Shown here one piece after another: positions 12,501-24,088 of a stretch of DNA of 64,000 nt. The notes under the pieces are model-generated. The model had not been told where the DNA came from. It did no database searches and saw only the letters and a list, made by a program, of their open reading frames with translations. Each line of letters begins with the position of its first letter. The stretch's first letter is position 1. Source of the stretch: Haematococcus lacustris (taxonomy: Eukaryota > Chlorophyta > Chlorophyceae > Chlamydomonadales > Haematococcaceae); the NCBI GenBank assembly GCA_030144725.1, contig JASKMD010000004.1, positions 5,057,853-5,121,852 on the forward strand. The letters are read 5' to 3'. The position numbers and the translations under genes are program-made.

Positions 12501-15500
12501 GGACCACTGCATCACTGAAGGACCTGACTTCCTACCCTACTTTGTGATTGCCTACCTGATTGGGCTAAGGTGACCCTGGCGGGGTCCTCATGCAATGCCC
12601 TGCTGAGATCAGCTGTGAACAGGGCATGCATAGTGTGGAACAGGGCATGCAGGCATAGTGCAGTGACATGCTTGCGATATCAAGCACCAAGCACCGGCAA
12701 CAGGGGAAAAGGTGTTTATCTAGTCAGACCAGCCCCTAACTGGCTTGCACCAGCAGCTGGGGTAGAGGCGTATGGCCAAACCCGTGAATGGTGAAGGTTA
12801 CGATAAAACATAGCGTTATTTGCTATCCTGTCCATGCCCGAGTGGCTCTCAGGTCAGGCCTGTTGCAGAAGAAGAGTCCTGGCGCGCTCGCTGATTTCCT
12901 GGGCAAGCCTCCGCCTATCGACTGCAGCAGGTATGAGTCATCCCGCTTCCAGCCATCGTTCCCGCTTTTGCCATGTTTGCCATGTCAGCTATGGCCATGC
13001 CAGATGTACCAGCGTGTCGATGGCAGCAACAGCTTCCATGACTGTGCATCAGTGGCCATGCAGTCAGTGTTTTCACCACATGTGATCACTACATGTCATC
13101 AGCACTAGCTCCTGTTCAGGCCAGACTACTACAGAAATCATTCCCCTGACCCTACCTCGCGCCCTTTCCTCGACCTGCGCAATCTCAATCACTACCTCAT
13201 TCACGACCAATCCCATACAGGGGATACAGACACAGCATCAGACAGCATCAGACTGCAGTTGCTTGACAGGCTCAGTTTAGTCGGCTGCTTGCGGGCCCAT
13301 TGTGAGCTTGTCTGAGAGAGTATGGACATGCCAGCCCCCTTGTCCCTCACTAGGGCCTCCAATTGAGCCGGACCAGTAGTGGCCACTAGCGGGAATACTA
13401 GGGACCACTAGTGGCCCGACTCAAATGGTGTTAATGGGCTGTGTGGAGTATACCCAATACACATGGACATGGTGCACGAGTGCCTACCACCTACACTATT
13501 GCCTGACCACGAGGGCTATGTGTAGAGTTGGCATGAAACACATGCACTGATTGTAAGCTGATGACAGCCCAGTTGGGGGGGGGCACACACTACTGTGCCT
13601 CAGCAGGCTGCTGCTGCTGCTACTGCTGGGCCTTGGGTGGCTTGTCTCGCAGTCGCTTGTAGCCCAGGCCTGGGTACTCCTTGCCCTTGGCTGGCAGAGC
13701 TCCCTGGTCTGGCCAGTAGCACAGCTCCAGCGGCAGTCCCTGTCCAGCCACCTGCCTAGCTGTGGGGCTGGTTTGGCTTTGACAGCCTTGCCCTTGCCTT
13801 TGCCCTTGGTGGGCTGGGTGGGCTCAGCTGCCTGCTCAGCCTGGGTGCGCTTGCTGCGCTTGGCTGGCGGGGGAGTGCTGGGCCCAGGCTCTGAGGCTGC
13901 TGCCTGTGTGGCTTCCTGGCTGCTGCGTGTGGCTTTCTGGCTGCTGCATATCATGACACGCCATTGACATGCCAGTCTGGTGTCGCATGGTGTCATCTTG
14001 GTCTCATGCCAATTTGGCCAGGAAGCAGGCAAAGATGTACTTCATGGTGAAATTGACGTCTGTGTAGCTGTTGACTGCTGTGCAACAACCAGTGCAACAA
14101 CAATGTGTCGGTGGCCGGCTGTCATGCTGCTGTACAGGCTGCTCCAAAAGGCATACCGCTTGCGGCAGCACACGCCGGAAGCCCTACGGCCCGCAGGCAA
14201 CAGCTGGAGTCCCTTGCCCCCCACCGGCAACTACCCGGAGTTCACGTCCTACCCAGCTGCTGCTGTGCAGCTGTATGTGCAGGTGGGTTCACCCGCAAGG
14301 GGCCCCACCCATTGCAAGCCCTGCTGCTGCTGCTACTGCCGCTGCTGCCCAACTGCTTGTGACCAGAAAATCTGGCGCCCTATTTTCTGGCGACTGAAGG
14401 TGGTTGTGGGTATCCCGACAGTGGCCACAACTTAATGACAGAATGTATTGTATAATGGTATAAAAAAAGTATACAACATGCTAGGTTGTGCTCTCTGGGT
14501 CAGGGTTGACCCAGCACCGCCTGGCTGGCACTGAGCTGACGGGCACTGAGCACTGCCTGTTGCACCTAGTGTCCCTTGTGTCTGCTACCTGGCTGCACTC
14601 TCAAGCAGGCTTACCCGCACTGTCAGGCACTGAGTTTCCCTGCCCTCGCCACACTAGCAGTACACAGAAAGCTGCCTGATTTTGGCCCCTCTTTTGCAAT
14701 GACCATCATAATCACCCTATCACTGAGTTGAAACAGGTTATGTTCACATCATTGAGTAGGGCTTAAAGGCTGCTGCCCAACAAGAGCAGACTGTGTACTC
14801 TCACCCCTGTGAGTCAAAGGGCATGCAGGCTGAGCTAGGCATCACCCTCGCACCCTGACTGTTGTGTTCAGGAGCGGCAGCGCATTGCTGAAGCTGAGGA
14901 CTCCCTGGCACGCCGCCGACGTGTGGTGTCTGAGCTGGCTGTGCGCAGCAAGGCGGTGGCTCTGCATGCCAACAGCATGGCACTGGAGCGCCAGCAGCTC
15001 ACAGCCCTGCAGCAGGAGCGGAGGGAGCAGCTGCGGCAGGTGACCCACATCTCCAGCATGACGTCCCACGCCCTCACTTTTGTCACTCTTGCCCCTCAAC
15101 TTGTCACTCTCACTGCTGCCTTGTCAGCCAACTTTTTATCAATTCCAAGTCTGTTGCAGCAAGCAGTTTGCAGTCTGCACCTGTTGAAATGCATGTACCT
15201 GTTGTGTCATGCACTGCTAATGGCTGGGGTTGGTTGCTGTGGTGGTGTGGGGTGGTGTGCAGGTGGAGGCGGCTATGGCAGGCGAGCTGCAGAAGCTGGA
15301 GGACAAGGCTAAGGAGGAGAAGCTGAAGCAGGTGGGCCAACACACACATCTGCATGGCCACCCAGCTGCTGAACTCCTTAACCCACTGATTGACGGTACT
15401 GGTGCTGGTGTGGAAACTGGCATGGGTATCAGTAGTGGCACCTGGAAGCACATGGTGGTGGCACATGGCTACCCAGCACCCAGATCTTCCATCACTACTT

Positions 15501-18500
15501 ACTGGCCAAGCAGCCTTGCCGCTGACAGCTGACGGTGTCAGCGGTGTCAGCCATCATGGTCAGCATTGGTACGGCGCCACCCTCCTCACAAAATCAGGGG
15601 ACAGCAGGAGCCTGCTGCCATGCCTCCTCAATGCCTCCTCACGCCTCTCAACCCTCTGGTTAGATTCTGATGTTCATGGTAGACCAGCACCTTGGCCCTC
15701 AACCTAGAGCCTTCATTGCAGTGGAACACCCAGTGTGGACCCCTACAAAACGGTTGTTGGTCTGTGTGGACTTCCCATGCTCATGGCATACGCATGGCTT
15801 ATACATGGCATACACATGGTCATGGGCGCCTACCACCTACATTATTGCCTGACCCCTGACCACACCACGACTACGACGGGAGGGTGCTACAACTAAACCA
15901 AAGCCCCACCCCAGTCAGGTCTGGGAGTGCGATTGAGATCGAGCCGGGTAGTGAGTCCCTCCTCAGGCAACACACCAACACAGCTCAAGTTTTTTGTCTT
16001 TGACAGTTTTTTGTCTATGACAGCTCAACAAAGGGGGGGACCACACACTACTGTGCCACAGCAGGCCGGGTCTTGGGTGGCTTGTCTCGCAGCCGCTTGT
16101 AGCCCAGGCCAGGGTACTCCTTGCCCTTGGCTGGCAGCTTCCCCTGCTCTGGCCACCAGCACAGCTCAAGTGGGCGCCACCTGCTCTCCCCAATGCGCTG
16201 CATGTTCAGCGCTGCATTGCAGTCCCTGTCCAGCCACCTGCCTGGCTGTGGCGCTGGTTTGGCTTTGGCAGCCTTGCCCTGGACCTTGCCTGTGCCCTTG
16301 GTGGGCTGGGTGGCACAGTTGCAGCGGACCACACCACGACTACTACGAACCTTGTTTTCGCGGGTTTTCAGGCGGAGGCGGCTCTTGCTCCGCGGCACTG
16401 GGTCGCTTCCTCGGAGGCATTGCCCCACTGCGCTCATACCATCTCATACCTGCTCATACCTACTTATACCCGTGCGTCACTCACTCTCACACCTCCAAAG
16501 GGCACCTCCAAAGGGCACCTCCAAAGGGCACTCGCAACAGGCAACAACATTTGATCAGCTCTGAACAGGCAGCTCATCCATGGACACCACCGCCCGGCCC
16601 AGCCCGGCCCGGCAATGGCCTATTGAGCGCAGAGCCCGTGTGCCGTATTGCTGCCTGTGTAGGTGGCCATTGCTGAGGCTGCGCAGCACCAGGCGCTGGC
16701 AGCCATGCGGAGGGAGTGGCAGGCGGAGCTGAGCAACCTGCAGGAGGACGTGGCGGCACGCCGCAGGCTGCTGGCCCTGCAGGTCAGCTGTGGGTCACCG
16801 GGCCAAGTCAGGCGGCTGGCCTCCCCTCTCCACTCCCTACACTGATGTCTTGTCTTCCTCCTGCCACTCTCATGTCATTTCAGCGCCTGAGGTATTTCAG
16901 CACCCAGGCATCACTCATGCAAGCCTCACGTCTGCGCCCTTGCGGCTGCCCTCCACCCCTGCAGGTCCAAAGCAAGGCAGAGGACGAGGCCATTGCCCAG
17001 CTGCACTTCGCCGCCCAGCAGAAGATGTCAGCACTGAATCATGAGGTCGCCCAGCAGGCCACCCTGACCAAGATGCGGGACGAGGTGTGACGCTGCAACT
17101 CTGGCCCACCTTTGGCTACCGCAATGGCATGATGTTCCAGGCACATGGCAGATGCACCCTCCCAGTCAACAGCATGCTGATGCAGTTGTGGATACCGCGA
17201 GCCGCCGGACAGTGCACATGGGGCTTTGTCGCACGCATGCTCTCTGCTTGCATGGTGTGGAGGCCATGTGGCTGCGGCTGGCCATTGCACCAAGGCTTGC
17301 CACGGCTGCTTGAGCAAGGTCTGCTGTGTCTGCTTGTGTGTGGCCTGCCATGGTGTTGCTTGGCACTGGTGCGCAGGCTCAGGCTCGAGCTGCAGAGCTG
17401 GAAGCTCGGCAGCGGGCCAAGCTGAAGGATTGGGAAACAGAGGATGAGGCACGGCGACTGAAGGCACAGGTGACCTACCCTGCTGCAGCTATCGGGCTCA
17501 GCCAGCTCTGCTAGCCCACCTTCAACCACCAGAGGTCCCCGGAGGGCTACGATGTAGAGTTGGCATGTCTTGGATGCACTAAGTGTAAGCTGATGACAGC
17601 TCAACAAAGGGGAGCCACACACTACTGTGCCTCAGCGGGCTGGGTCTTGGGTGGCTTGTCTCGCAGCCGCTTGTAGCCCAGGCCTGTAGATGTCTAGCTG
17701 CATTGCTACCATGGCAACAACATGGCTGCATTGTTATACTGATTAAGCATGGCCAGGTGCCCTTGGTGCCTGCAGCATGAAGATGCCCGTCGGATGCGGC
17801 AAGCTCAAGCAGCTGAGGACGCTGCTGCCCAGGCTGCGGTGCGCAAGGAGCTGCTGGTCAGCCAGCTGGCAGTGGAGGACAACATCCTGCAGGTAAGCAG
17901 GAAGGCCCCACGAAGCAGCAGCTGCGCTGGCCCCACCATCAGCCTTGTGTAACAGGCCTATAGGGTGGGCCACATCACAAGCACTGAGCCTACTATGGCA
18001 TGCTGCTGGCTAGCCTGCGATTGGCAGTTGTAATGTTGCTGTTGCACTTGGCAGTTGCAATGTGGCAGTCACAATGTGTCGGCTGTGACTCTGGTGGAGT
18101 GTGGTGTGGAAGGGGTTGCTGGAGAGGTTGAGGTTTCGTTCCCTCAAAAAATAAACCAGTTGAATAGATCAGCCCTGTCTGTATGCATAGGGATGCACAG
18201 GACGGGCTTGGCTACTGTGTTAGGCTGACACCCATTGTTGGAGAACACGCGACAGCAGTTGTAAGAACATGTCTACAGAAATTTTGCGATGACTTGAGAT
18301 GTCAAAAGCACCCAGCTATTGTGCTCCTGGACTGGCTCTGTCGCGCCTGACATTGGACGTCATACTTTGCTGGCAGCATGCAGGATCATGGAGTGTGTGG
18401 GGGTGTTGCCTGGCGCCTGTTGCTGGCAGGTGGATGCTGAGCGGCGGCTGCGAGCCCTGGCTGAGGAGCAGGCGGCCCTGACGCAGCAGGTGCTGGAGAC

Positions 18501-20682
18501 AGAGGCTCAGCGAGCTGCAGCCCGCATGGCTGCGGACGAGCAGACCCTGGTGATGCAGGTAGGTCTGGCGACCCATGCAGCCTCTCAGGCCTGGCCAGGC
18601 CAGGTGCAAGGCCCAGGGCCTGGGTCAGGCACAAGCTCCTGGGTCAGGCCAAGGTGAAGGCAGTCCTTGCTCGGCCAGGTCAGCAGGTATGCTCCCTCCT
18701 TCATCCTGTACCTAATGATCAATCCTCATGATACCCCTCACCTCATGCAACCGTGTCTGGCCAGGCCCGTCCTCCCTCACCTCATGCAGGCAGGTCAAGC
18801 CCAAGGCCTACAGCAGTCTAGAGCGAAGGCCTAGGGGCCCTTGAAGCGGGCATGGGGTACTGGGTACTGGGTCAGGGCATAGGGTACTGGCATAGGGTAC
18901 TGGGTACTGGTTCAGGCCCACTGACCGCCTCGTGGCTGCCAGGCGACAACACCTCGGCACCACTAGGCTGGTAGCGTCAGGACTGCATAACTATGCCTGA
19001 TGCTGACGACATTAGGGAACTGTGTTGCCTGCAAGCCTGCCACTGCTGCCCGGGGCCACTGTGTGCTGCCCTGTAGGCCCAAGCAGATGCAAGCTGGCTG
19101 GCTGCTGAGCAGCAGCGCCGGGAGCAGGTGCTGGCACTGGAGCGTGACACTCTGCAGGCTGCGGGCCAGCAGGCCAAGGCGCGAGTGGCCCAAACTGAGG
19201 CCCAGGTCAGCGCCGCAGGGTGACCTCCGCAGGAGACAGGAGACGCAGCCCCATGCACCAGGGCCGCATGCACCTGTGGCACGTGCAGCTGGCTGGGCAT
19301 GGAGCACGAACTGGCTGCCTGATTCATAGCTGCATGCAATTCTAGATGCTTCTAGGCAGAGGGCTGGCTCTACCATTTGTGCTGCTGGCTGACTCCTCCC
19401 CTGCGCATGGACTTCACAGGTCAAGCTCTTCAGCGACCAGGCTGCACTGTTGGAGCGGCGGCGTGCCCTGGAGGCCCTGAACGCAGAGCAGGAGCTGCAG
19501 GTGCTCAGGGGGCAGCAGGGCAGGTAGTCAGCAGGGCAGCCGGGCAGGTAGTCAGCAGGGCAGCAGGGCAGGTAGTCAGCAGGGCAGCAGGGCAGGTAGT
19601 CAGCAGGGCAGCAGGGCAGGTAGTCAGCAGGGCAGCAGGGCAGGTAGTCAGCAGGGCAGCAGGGCAGGTAGTCAGCAGGGCAGCAGGGCAGGTAGTCAGC
19701 AGGGCAGCAGGGCAGGTAGTCAGCAGGGCAGCAGGGCAGGTAGTCAGCAGGGCAGTAGGGCAGGGAGTCGCAGGGCAATATCGCACTCACCTCCATGAGC
19801 AGCTGTAGCTACTCTTGTGTGCACACTGTGCCTGCTGCTTGCCTGACCTCCCAGCTCCTTCACTTGCATCGTCATCACTAGTCCCCTCACCTTCACTCGC
19901 TTAACACGCTTCCTCCAGGCCTGAGGCGCAATAACTTCCTGGGTGTACTACTTCCTGGGCAGCACTGGGTGTACTACATACATACATATTACATACAGGG
20001 GGTACAGACACAATTGAGTCTCCGTGTTGCAGCAGTGCCAAGGAGTCCACTCCACCACTGGCTGCCCCTGCTGTTTAGCTCGCAGGCACATTTCTGTCAG
20101 ACTCACCCAGCCATGTCTAGGCTTGCATGCTGCTGGCATGCCATGTGTCACACTTCTGGCACATGGCCAACCACTCATCGCCACCCGGGACTACAGCCTG
20201 CATTGATGCTTCAGCCACACGGCACCCCAAGCCACACTCCCACAGCGGAGTGTTGACCTGGCCTGACCTGTGTCGTGTCGTGCCTGTCCTATGTCGTGCC
20301 TGCAGGCGCGGCGCGTGGTGGAGGCGCTGGCAGTGGAGCGGCACCGCGTGGCCCTGCTGGCCCAGGAACTGGAGGGCAAGGAGCGCGCCCTGGCAGCCAG
20401 CCTGAGCCACGCCCAGGAGATGGCCAAAGTGCAGGTGCTCGTACCCCTGCCCGGCGCATCACCACACGCTTTGCCTGTTGCCCTGTGCTGGCCCTCACTG
20501 GCTGCTCCCTGAGTGAGGTCACCCTGTCCCTTTGCCATGCTGGTGCTGCGGCCTGTATGCATGCCCCTGACCTGTTGCCCCTGGGGAGGATTGCCGTGAA
20601 AACACAGATTGATTGGCTATTGGAGTGTGAATAGTGTGACGATTGGCTTGTCTGCCAGTGTGGGGCCCACTGCCTGCCACTG

Positions 20683-20720
<38 letters not shown>

Positions 20721-23700
20721 CTCCCTGCATTCGTTCATGGCTGTCAGACAGCAAAGAACTCCTTCATGGCTGTGCCTCACCCCTGGTGTTGCCTCCTCTT
20801 GGTGTCAACCTGTGGCGCAAGCAGACCAGGCGCGCTGCCCAAGCTCAGCCGCTGGATGAGGTGTGCGCTGCCCTGGCCGCCGCCCAACAAGCCGACATGG
20901 ACACCCTGAAGCAGCACCACCAGGCCAGCCTGGCCTCCCTTACCGCCCACCATGCCCAGCAGCAGGTGAGGGGAGGAGTCCTCATAACATGCCTGGGCAA
21001 GGGCTGGCAGCCATCCCTGGGAAAGGCAAGGGTTGGCACCCATCCCTGCACTGCACGCCGTGTGATCAAGCAGGGATCAGCAGCCCACCCTGTGAGCAAG
21101 CAGGATCAGAAACCTGTTGGCATTGGCTGACCCCTTGCTTGCCCTGGCTTACCCACTGCACTGCTCTACCGCATGCTGCCAGGCCTGCCAGCCAGGGCCT
21201 GGGACGGCTGGCAGCCAGCCTGGCCCACCTGAGGAGCTTCAGTCCCTGCAGCAGCATGTCAGCGCCCTGGAGGCCAGGCGCCAGGCGCTGGAGGCAGTGC
21301 TGGGCATGCCCACCTCCGCCTTCTCAGCCATGGCCTGCGCCCAGGACCAGGCGCCTCCACCCAGCACCAGGGTGTCAGCCGCAGGGGGCGTCACGGCAGC
21401 CATCTGGCCGCTGCAGCGCCCTCCCACCTACAGGGCAGGGGCGGCTGCCGGTGAGTGAGTCACACTAATCACTCTCTACCACCTGCTGCTCCTAGCCCTC
21501 TGCTTGCTATACACAGAAAAACGCCCAAGTGTGTCACTCTGGAAACCTTGATCGAAGTTGTTACAAACCGTATAACAGATCCTGGCTACGTAAGATCGTC
21601 CCTTCCACGGGGAGTCTCCTGCTCTTAGTCCTCCGTCGATGTTGATCTCGCCGCCCAGCACCGTCTTAGTGTGCTGCTGCTGGCTGTGGCTGCTGTTGCT
21701 GTTGCTGCCTCTACTGCCACTGCTGCTGCCGCTACCACCAAGGCCTGTGCGACTAGAAAACACACTGCTTCTACAAAAGCTCCTGAAACACCATTGCATA
21801 TCCGCTGCCATGGCTTGCATCCGTACACTGCGTTGTTTGTCTGACTAAGTATCATGATGAGCTGGGTGTGCAGGTGGGCAGGGACAGAGGTCACCTTAGC
21901 TGCTGCTGGCCTGTTAGCCCCAGATGCTGTTGCCCTGAAGGCCCCTTGCCTTGCGTGTCTATGCTACTGACCCCACCCTGTCAACCTGTCTGGGTTGCAC
22001 CACACAAGAAAAGATGCAAGTTGCTGACGCTGACCTGCCTGAGCTGACCTGCCTGCCAGACCTGACTGGCCTTGTGTTTGTGTTCATGCGTTGTGACAGG
22101 GCTGAGTCAAGGCACCTCCCAGAGCCAGCACCACAGCAAAGACCACCAGGACAGGCAGCATGACCCTGTGGAGCAAGATTCTGTTCTTGATGATGATGAT
22201 GACGGTGATGATGATGAAGCTGCACAGCAAGCTGCCCGCCTGGTCCGGCTGCTGGCCTCTGAGCCCAGAGCGTCCTCCTGCTCCTCACCCGATGCCACCC
22301 GCACCAGCCGTAGCAGCAGCGTGTCGTCCTTTGCTGCCTCCACATCTGCCTCCATCCCCACCTCTGAATCCCTGCCCTCCTCTCGCCGCCAACCCCCTGT
22401 TCAACTCAGGCCTGCAGCAGCAGACAGTGAAGCCAAAGGACTCTCCACCGCCTGCATCCCTGCTGCCACCCCGAGGCCAAACAGCCGCAGTGGCAGTGGC
22501 AGGGCAGCGCAGCTGGCCCCATCGGCTTCAGAGGGCCCTGACGCAGCTTCCCAGTGGCAGCAACCTCACCTGGTCCTGAACCTGCCACACCTGGGCTGGA
22601 CAGACCTGATCGGGCCAGCCAGGCCAGCCAGTGAAAGCAGCCACTGTGGGAGGGCCCATGACCCACGCCTGCCGTCAGCACTGCCAGGCGGTGCAGCTGC
22701 ATGGGTCAGGCCTGACATGCAGCTGCAGTCAGGGCGACAGCCAGTCACCCCAGTGCAAGGCGTGCAGACCTTTGACCCGAGCTCTAGAACGGCACAAGCC
22801 GCAACACACACCAGCACACCCTCCACCACCACAAGCCATACAGCCAGCCATGCAGGCAGCCATGCAGACCGGCTAGACCACCCCCCCATGAGGCAGTATG
22901 CCTGCCAGGCACCCTCCCACACCTCCGCAGGCAGCGACCCATCCCTGCCGCCGCCCCAGCCCTTCAGTGCCAGCACCACGCCCAGCCATGCCACTGCCGC
23001 TGCCGGCGCTGGGGTAGGCTGCAGTGCCAGCCCCTCCTCCCTGGCCACCAGCGGCCTGGCCCCCAGCAGCAGCCACGGCTATGGCCGCACCGGCGCTGCC
23101 GCAGTGACCACCAGTGTGGCAAGCCGGGCTGCCAGCGGCCCCCTGCCCTCCCTGCAGCCATCCGGCTGGGCTGCTCGGTCCAGCCTCACTCAATCCACCG
23201 CGGTGACCATGGCGAGCACTGGGCAGGCGGATGAGGTGCAGTCCCGGGTGCTAGGCCCTGAGAGGCAGGCCAGGGGGCTGGCTGTTGCCCTGGACCGCGG
23301 TGCTGCACACCGCAGGAGCAGCAGCAGCAGCACCCCGGCTAGGGCCATGAACACCCAGGCTGTGGGCGAGCTTGGTGAAGGGAAGCGCTCGGGTGTGGTG
23401 GTGGCCGCGGGTCCCATTGGCTCGTCATCAGAGTGGCAAGGCCTGGTGGGGCCCGAGGCTGCGGGTCACACCCCTTCCCCTAGCAATGTGGACACGATGC
23501 GGGCGCTGCATCTCCAACGCATGCAGCAGCAGGACCCGGCCGTTTTGTCAGCGTCAGGTAAGGGCTGGCTAGCTGCTCACGGGGTTGTGGGCGGGGCGGT
23601 TGTGCCATTTGGGAACATACCAGTACCTGCTGCTGTCCAGATGCCTCTCTTTGGTGATTGCATCTCTACTTGAGCTGCTGCTGCTGATCAAAGTGGATGT

Positions 23701-24088
23701 GTTGTTGGTGACGGATGTGCCAGTCATGGTGGTGATGGGGTGATTTGTGATTCAGTACCATGCAGCCAGCATAGTCTTCTCTTACATTGTTAAGAGTAGA
23801 TGGCCCCGGACGACAGCTGTCAGTGGGCTTTGTGTACCTCTATGGAGCAGTCTGCCAATGATGCCATGCCCAGGTGGCCCATGCTGTGTGGTTGGATCTG
23901 ACTGCATGTGCAGCTGATGACATGGCTGGTGTTGCCCCGCAGATGAGGTGTCAGACGTGGATGGCTTGCTTGAGCGTCTCAGGCGTGACCTGGATCTCAC
24001 AGAGACCGAGAGTGAGATGAGTGAACTGCCGTCCAGTACTGGCAAACTGCTGCGCCGCATGGGCATGAACCCCAGCAGTCGGGGCTGA
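3558..24088 (+). CDS. TBC1D31: TBC1D31 (WDR67)-like WD40/TBC/coiled-coil protein
   Basis: Proposed exons: 3558-3920, 4144-4211, 5195-5279, 5638-5733, 6080-6250, 6808-6917, 7316-7457, 7630-7728, 8037-8446, an unresolved exon near 8523-8569, 9719-9848, 10369-10494, 11410-11492, 11865-11969, 12496-12569, 12853-12930, 14093-14282, 14872-15039, 15263-15331, 16663-16782, 16965-17084, 17377-17469, 17776-17892, 18430-18558, 19077-19205, 19420-19500, 20306-20434, 20825-20965, 21183-21450, 22100-23557, 23943-24088; about 1850 residues. The N-terminal part reads as WD40 blades (GENGKIWPVKP, TTAVDGAVIWDIK, SNGDVRFINV). The TBC part has FGEYPAKHRLSIW, LSQLAHWCPVFG and WFEHFPEPPLGML, as in animal TBC1D31. 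A long coiled coil and a low-complexity region with an acidic run follow. TBC1D31 is a centriolar-satellite protein. No TBC arginine finger is visible, so Rab-GAP activity is doubtful. An in-frame ATG at 3495 is an alternative start. Confidence 0.87.
4250..5190 (-). mobile_element. Fanzor-like element, family A copy 2, antisense in intron 2 of the TBC1D31-like gene
   Basis: Minus-strand frame with VEDMALAVEVAG, RLVRPAWSQ, GLMWC, a Pro/Lys/Ala-rich spacer, then GRWLDRDCNAALNMQRIGE and the PAKGKEYPGLGYKRLRDK tail. A premature stop at 4603-4605 turns one glutamine codon of the terminal CAG run into TAG; the family stop is at 4579-4581. Just upstream of the VEDMALA exon (about 5108-5135) is a pyrimidine-rich tract ending in AG, which looks like a splice acceptor of the element's own gene. 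The copy fills most of the host intron (4212-5194) and has no more 5' sequence. Confidence 0.72.
5770..6050. repeat. Degenerate CAT-rich trinucleotide region
   Basis: About 280 bases of imperfect cat/cag triplets, for example catcatcatcatcatc at the start, in intron 4 of the TBC1D31-like gene. It is an old, mutated microsatellite with no coding meaning. Confidence 0.8.
6484..6533. repeat. Interstitial telomere-like tract in head-to-head orientation
   Basis: The sequence runs from gggttagggtt directly into aaccctaaccct and then degenerate ccctaacccc units. The TTAGGG unit is the human-type telomere repeat. It sits in intron 5 of the TBC1D31-like gene. A second such palindrome is at 43.8 kb. 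Confidence 0.9.
7068..7192. repeat. 62-bp direct tandem duplication
   Basis: Two adjacent copies beginning gcgattgggatgggacccta differ at only a few bases. They lie in intron 6 of the TBC1D31-like gene and look recent. Confidence 0.9.
8600..8840 (-). mobile_element. Family A Fanzor-like fragment with an internal direct duplication
   Basis: The block around 8706-8735 (gtgtgagggaatgtgagaca) matches the splice-acceptor region of copy 2. On the minus strand it is flanked by VEDMALAID-like codons. A segment starting about tccttcttgctataggatca occurs twice, near 8655 and 8780, roughly 120 bases apart. It lies between exons 9 and 11 of the TBC1D31-like gene, next to the one exon I could not resolve. 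Confidence 0.6.
9395..9590. repeat. G-rich purine minisatellite
   Basis: Roughly 190 bases of aggggcggc / agcaaggggggc units on the plus strand, in an intron of the TBC1D31-like gene. Many G-runs of three or more lie close together, so the strand could form G-quadruplexes. Open frames through it are low complexity and not credible genes. Confidence 0.85.
10555..10985 (+). mobile_element. Fanzor-like element, family A copy 3: C-terminal tip and 3' tail
   Basis: Only the last part of the coding region is left: the sequence equivalent to the PAKGKEYPGLGYKRLRDK tail, a CAG run near 10667-10683 and a stop at 10702-10704. The standard tail follows, ending near gaggctcaaggttgagggcc. It is in the intron between exons 12 and 13 of the TBC1D31-like gene and is the only copy there in sense orientation. 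Confidence 0.7.
12120..12225 (-). repeat. Solo remnant of a family A-like 3' tail
   Basis: The stretch with taggggtggtgttttgtttg, then gcacatggcataggcgcc and ctacactattgcctg, matches the tail module of the full copies. No coding part is attached. A similar remnant is at 36830-36950, and one in the opposite orientation at 51240-51320. Confidence 0.55.
13320..13970 (-). mobile_element. Fanzor-like element, family A copy 4, antisense
   Basis: Minus-strand remnant with the Pro/Lys-rich spacer (PPAKRSKRTQAEQAAEP), then RWLDRDC, after which about 45 bases of the RuvC-III region are missing. The following sequence is therefore out of frame, although at base level it continues to the family stop at 13590-13592. 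The 3' tail ends in the same palindromic module as copies 1 and 2. It lies in the intron between exons 16 and 17 of the TBC1D31-like gene. The loss of the NAALN part makes this copy non-functional. Confidence 0.7.
15685..16545 (-). mobile_element. Fanzor-like element, family A copy 5: internally deleted derivative
   Basis: Read on the minus strand, a start region (ATG at 16437, then SKSRLRLKTRENKVRSSRG and VVRCNCATQPTKG) runs straight into the C-terminal GRWLDRDCNAALNMQRIGES and the tail, ending at a stop at 16048-16050. The 5' end keeps promoter-proximal modules: repeats of cctccaaagggca near 16493-16530 and tacctgctcatac decamers near 16440-16475. The middle of the nuclease is absent. About 150 bases inside the 3' tail (15855-16015) are replaced by another repeat also found at 33.8 kb. 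It is antisense in intron 19 of the TBC1D31-like gene. Confidence 0.72.
17535..17690 (-). mobile_element. Fanzor-like element, family A copy 6: short 3' fragment
   Basis: Contains the tail module tacgatgtagagttggcatg, the stop region and the codons for the end of GYKRLRDKPPKT on the minus strand, and stops abruptly at 17690. It is antisense in the intron between exons 22 and 23 of the TBC1D31-like gene. Confidence 0.7.
18843..18915. repeat. Short gggtactgg tandem repeats
   Basis: Irregular units of gggtactgg and gggcatagggtactgg in the intron between exons 24 and 25 of the TBC1D31-like gene. Confidence 0.7.
19505..19767. repeat. 24-bp minisatellite, about eleven copies
   Basis: Unit ggcaggtagtcagcagggca plus gcag, almost perfectly repeated. 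It begins right after exon 26 of the TBC1D31-like gene (ends 19500), so it starts at or next to the splice donor. Every frame across it is open because the unit length is a multiple of three, which produces spurious long open frames on both strands. Confidence 0.95.
20684..20722. repeat. CTCCTG hexanucleotide run
   Basis: About six units of tgctcc in the intron between exons 27 and 28 of the TBC1D31-like gene. Confidence 0.85.

Noticed and set aside
19505..19767. A CRISPR array
   Set aside because: The repeat is a perfect tandem with no unique spacers, in a eukaryotic intron.
18963..19796. A 277-residue minus-strand open frame with a repeated YLPCCPAD unit
   Set aside because: It is the translation of the 24-bp minisatellite plus antisense of coiled-coil exons.
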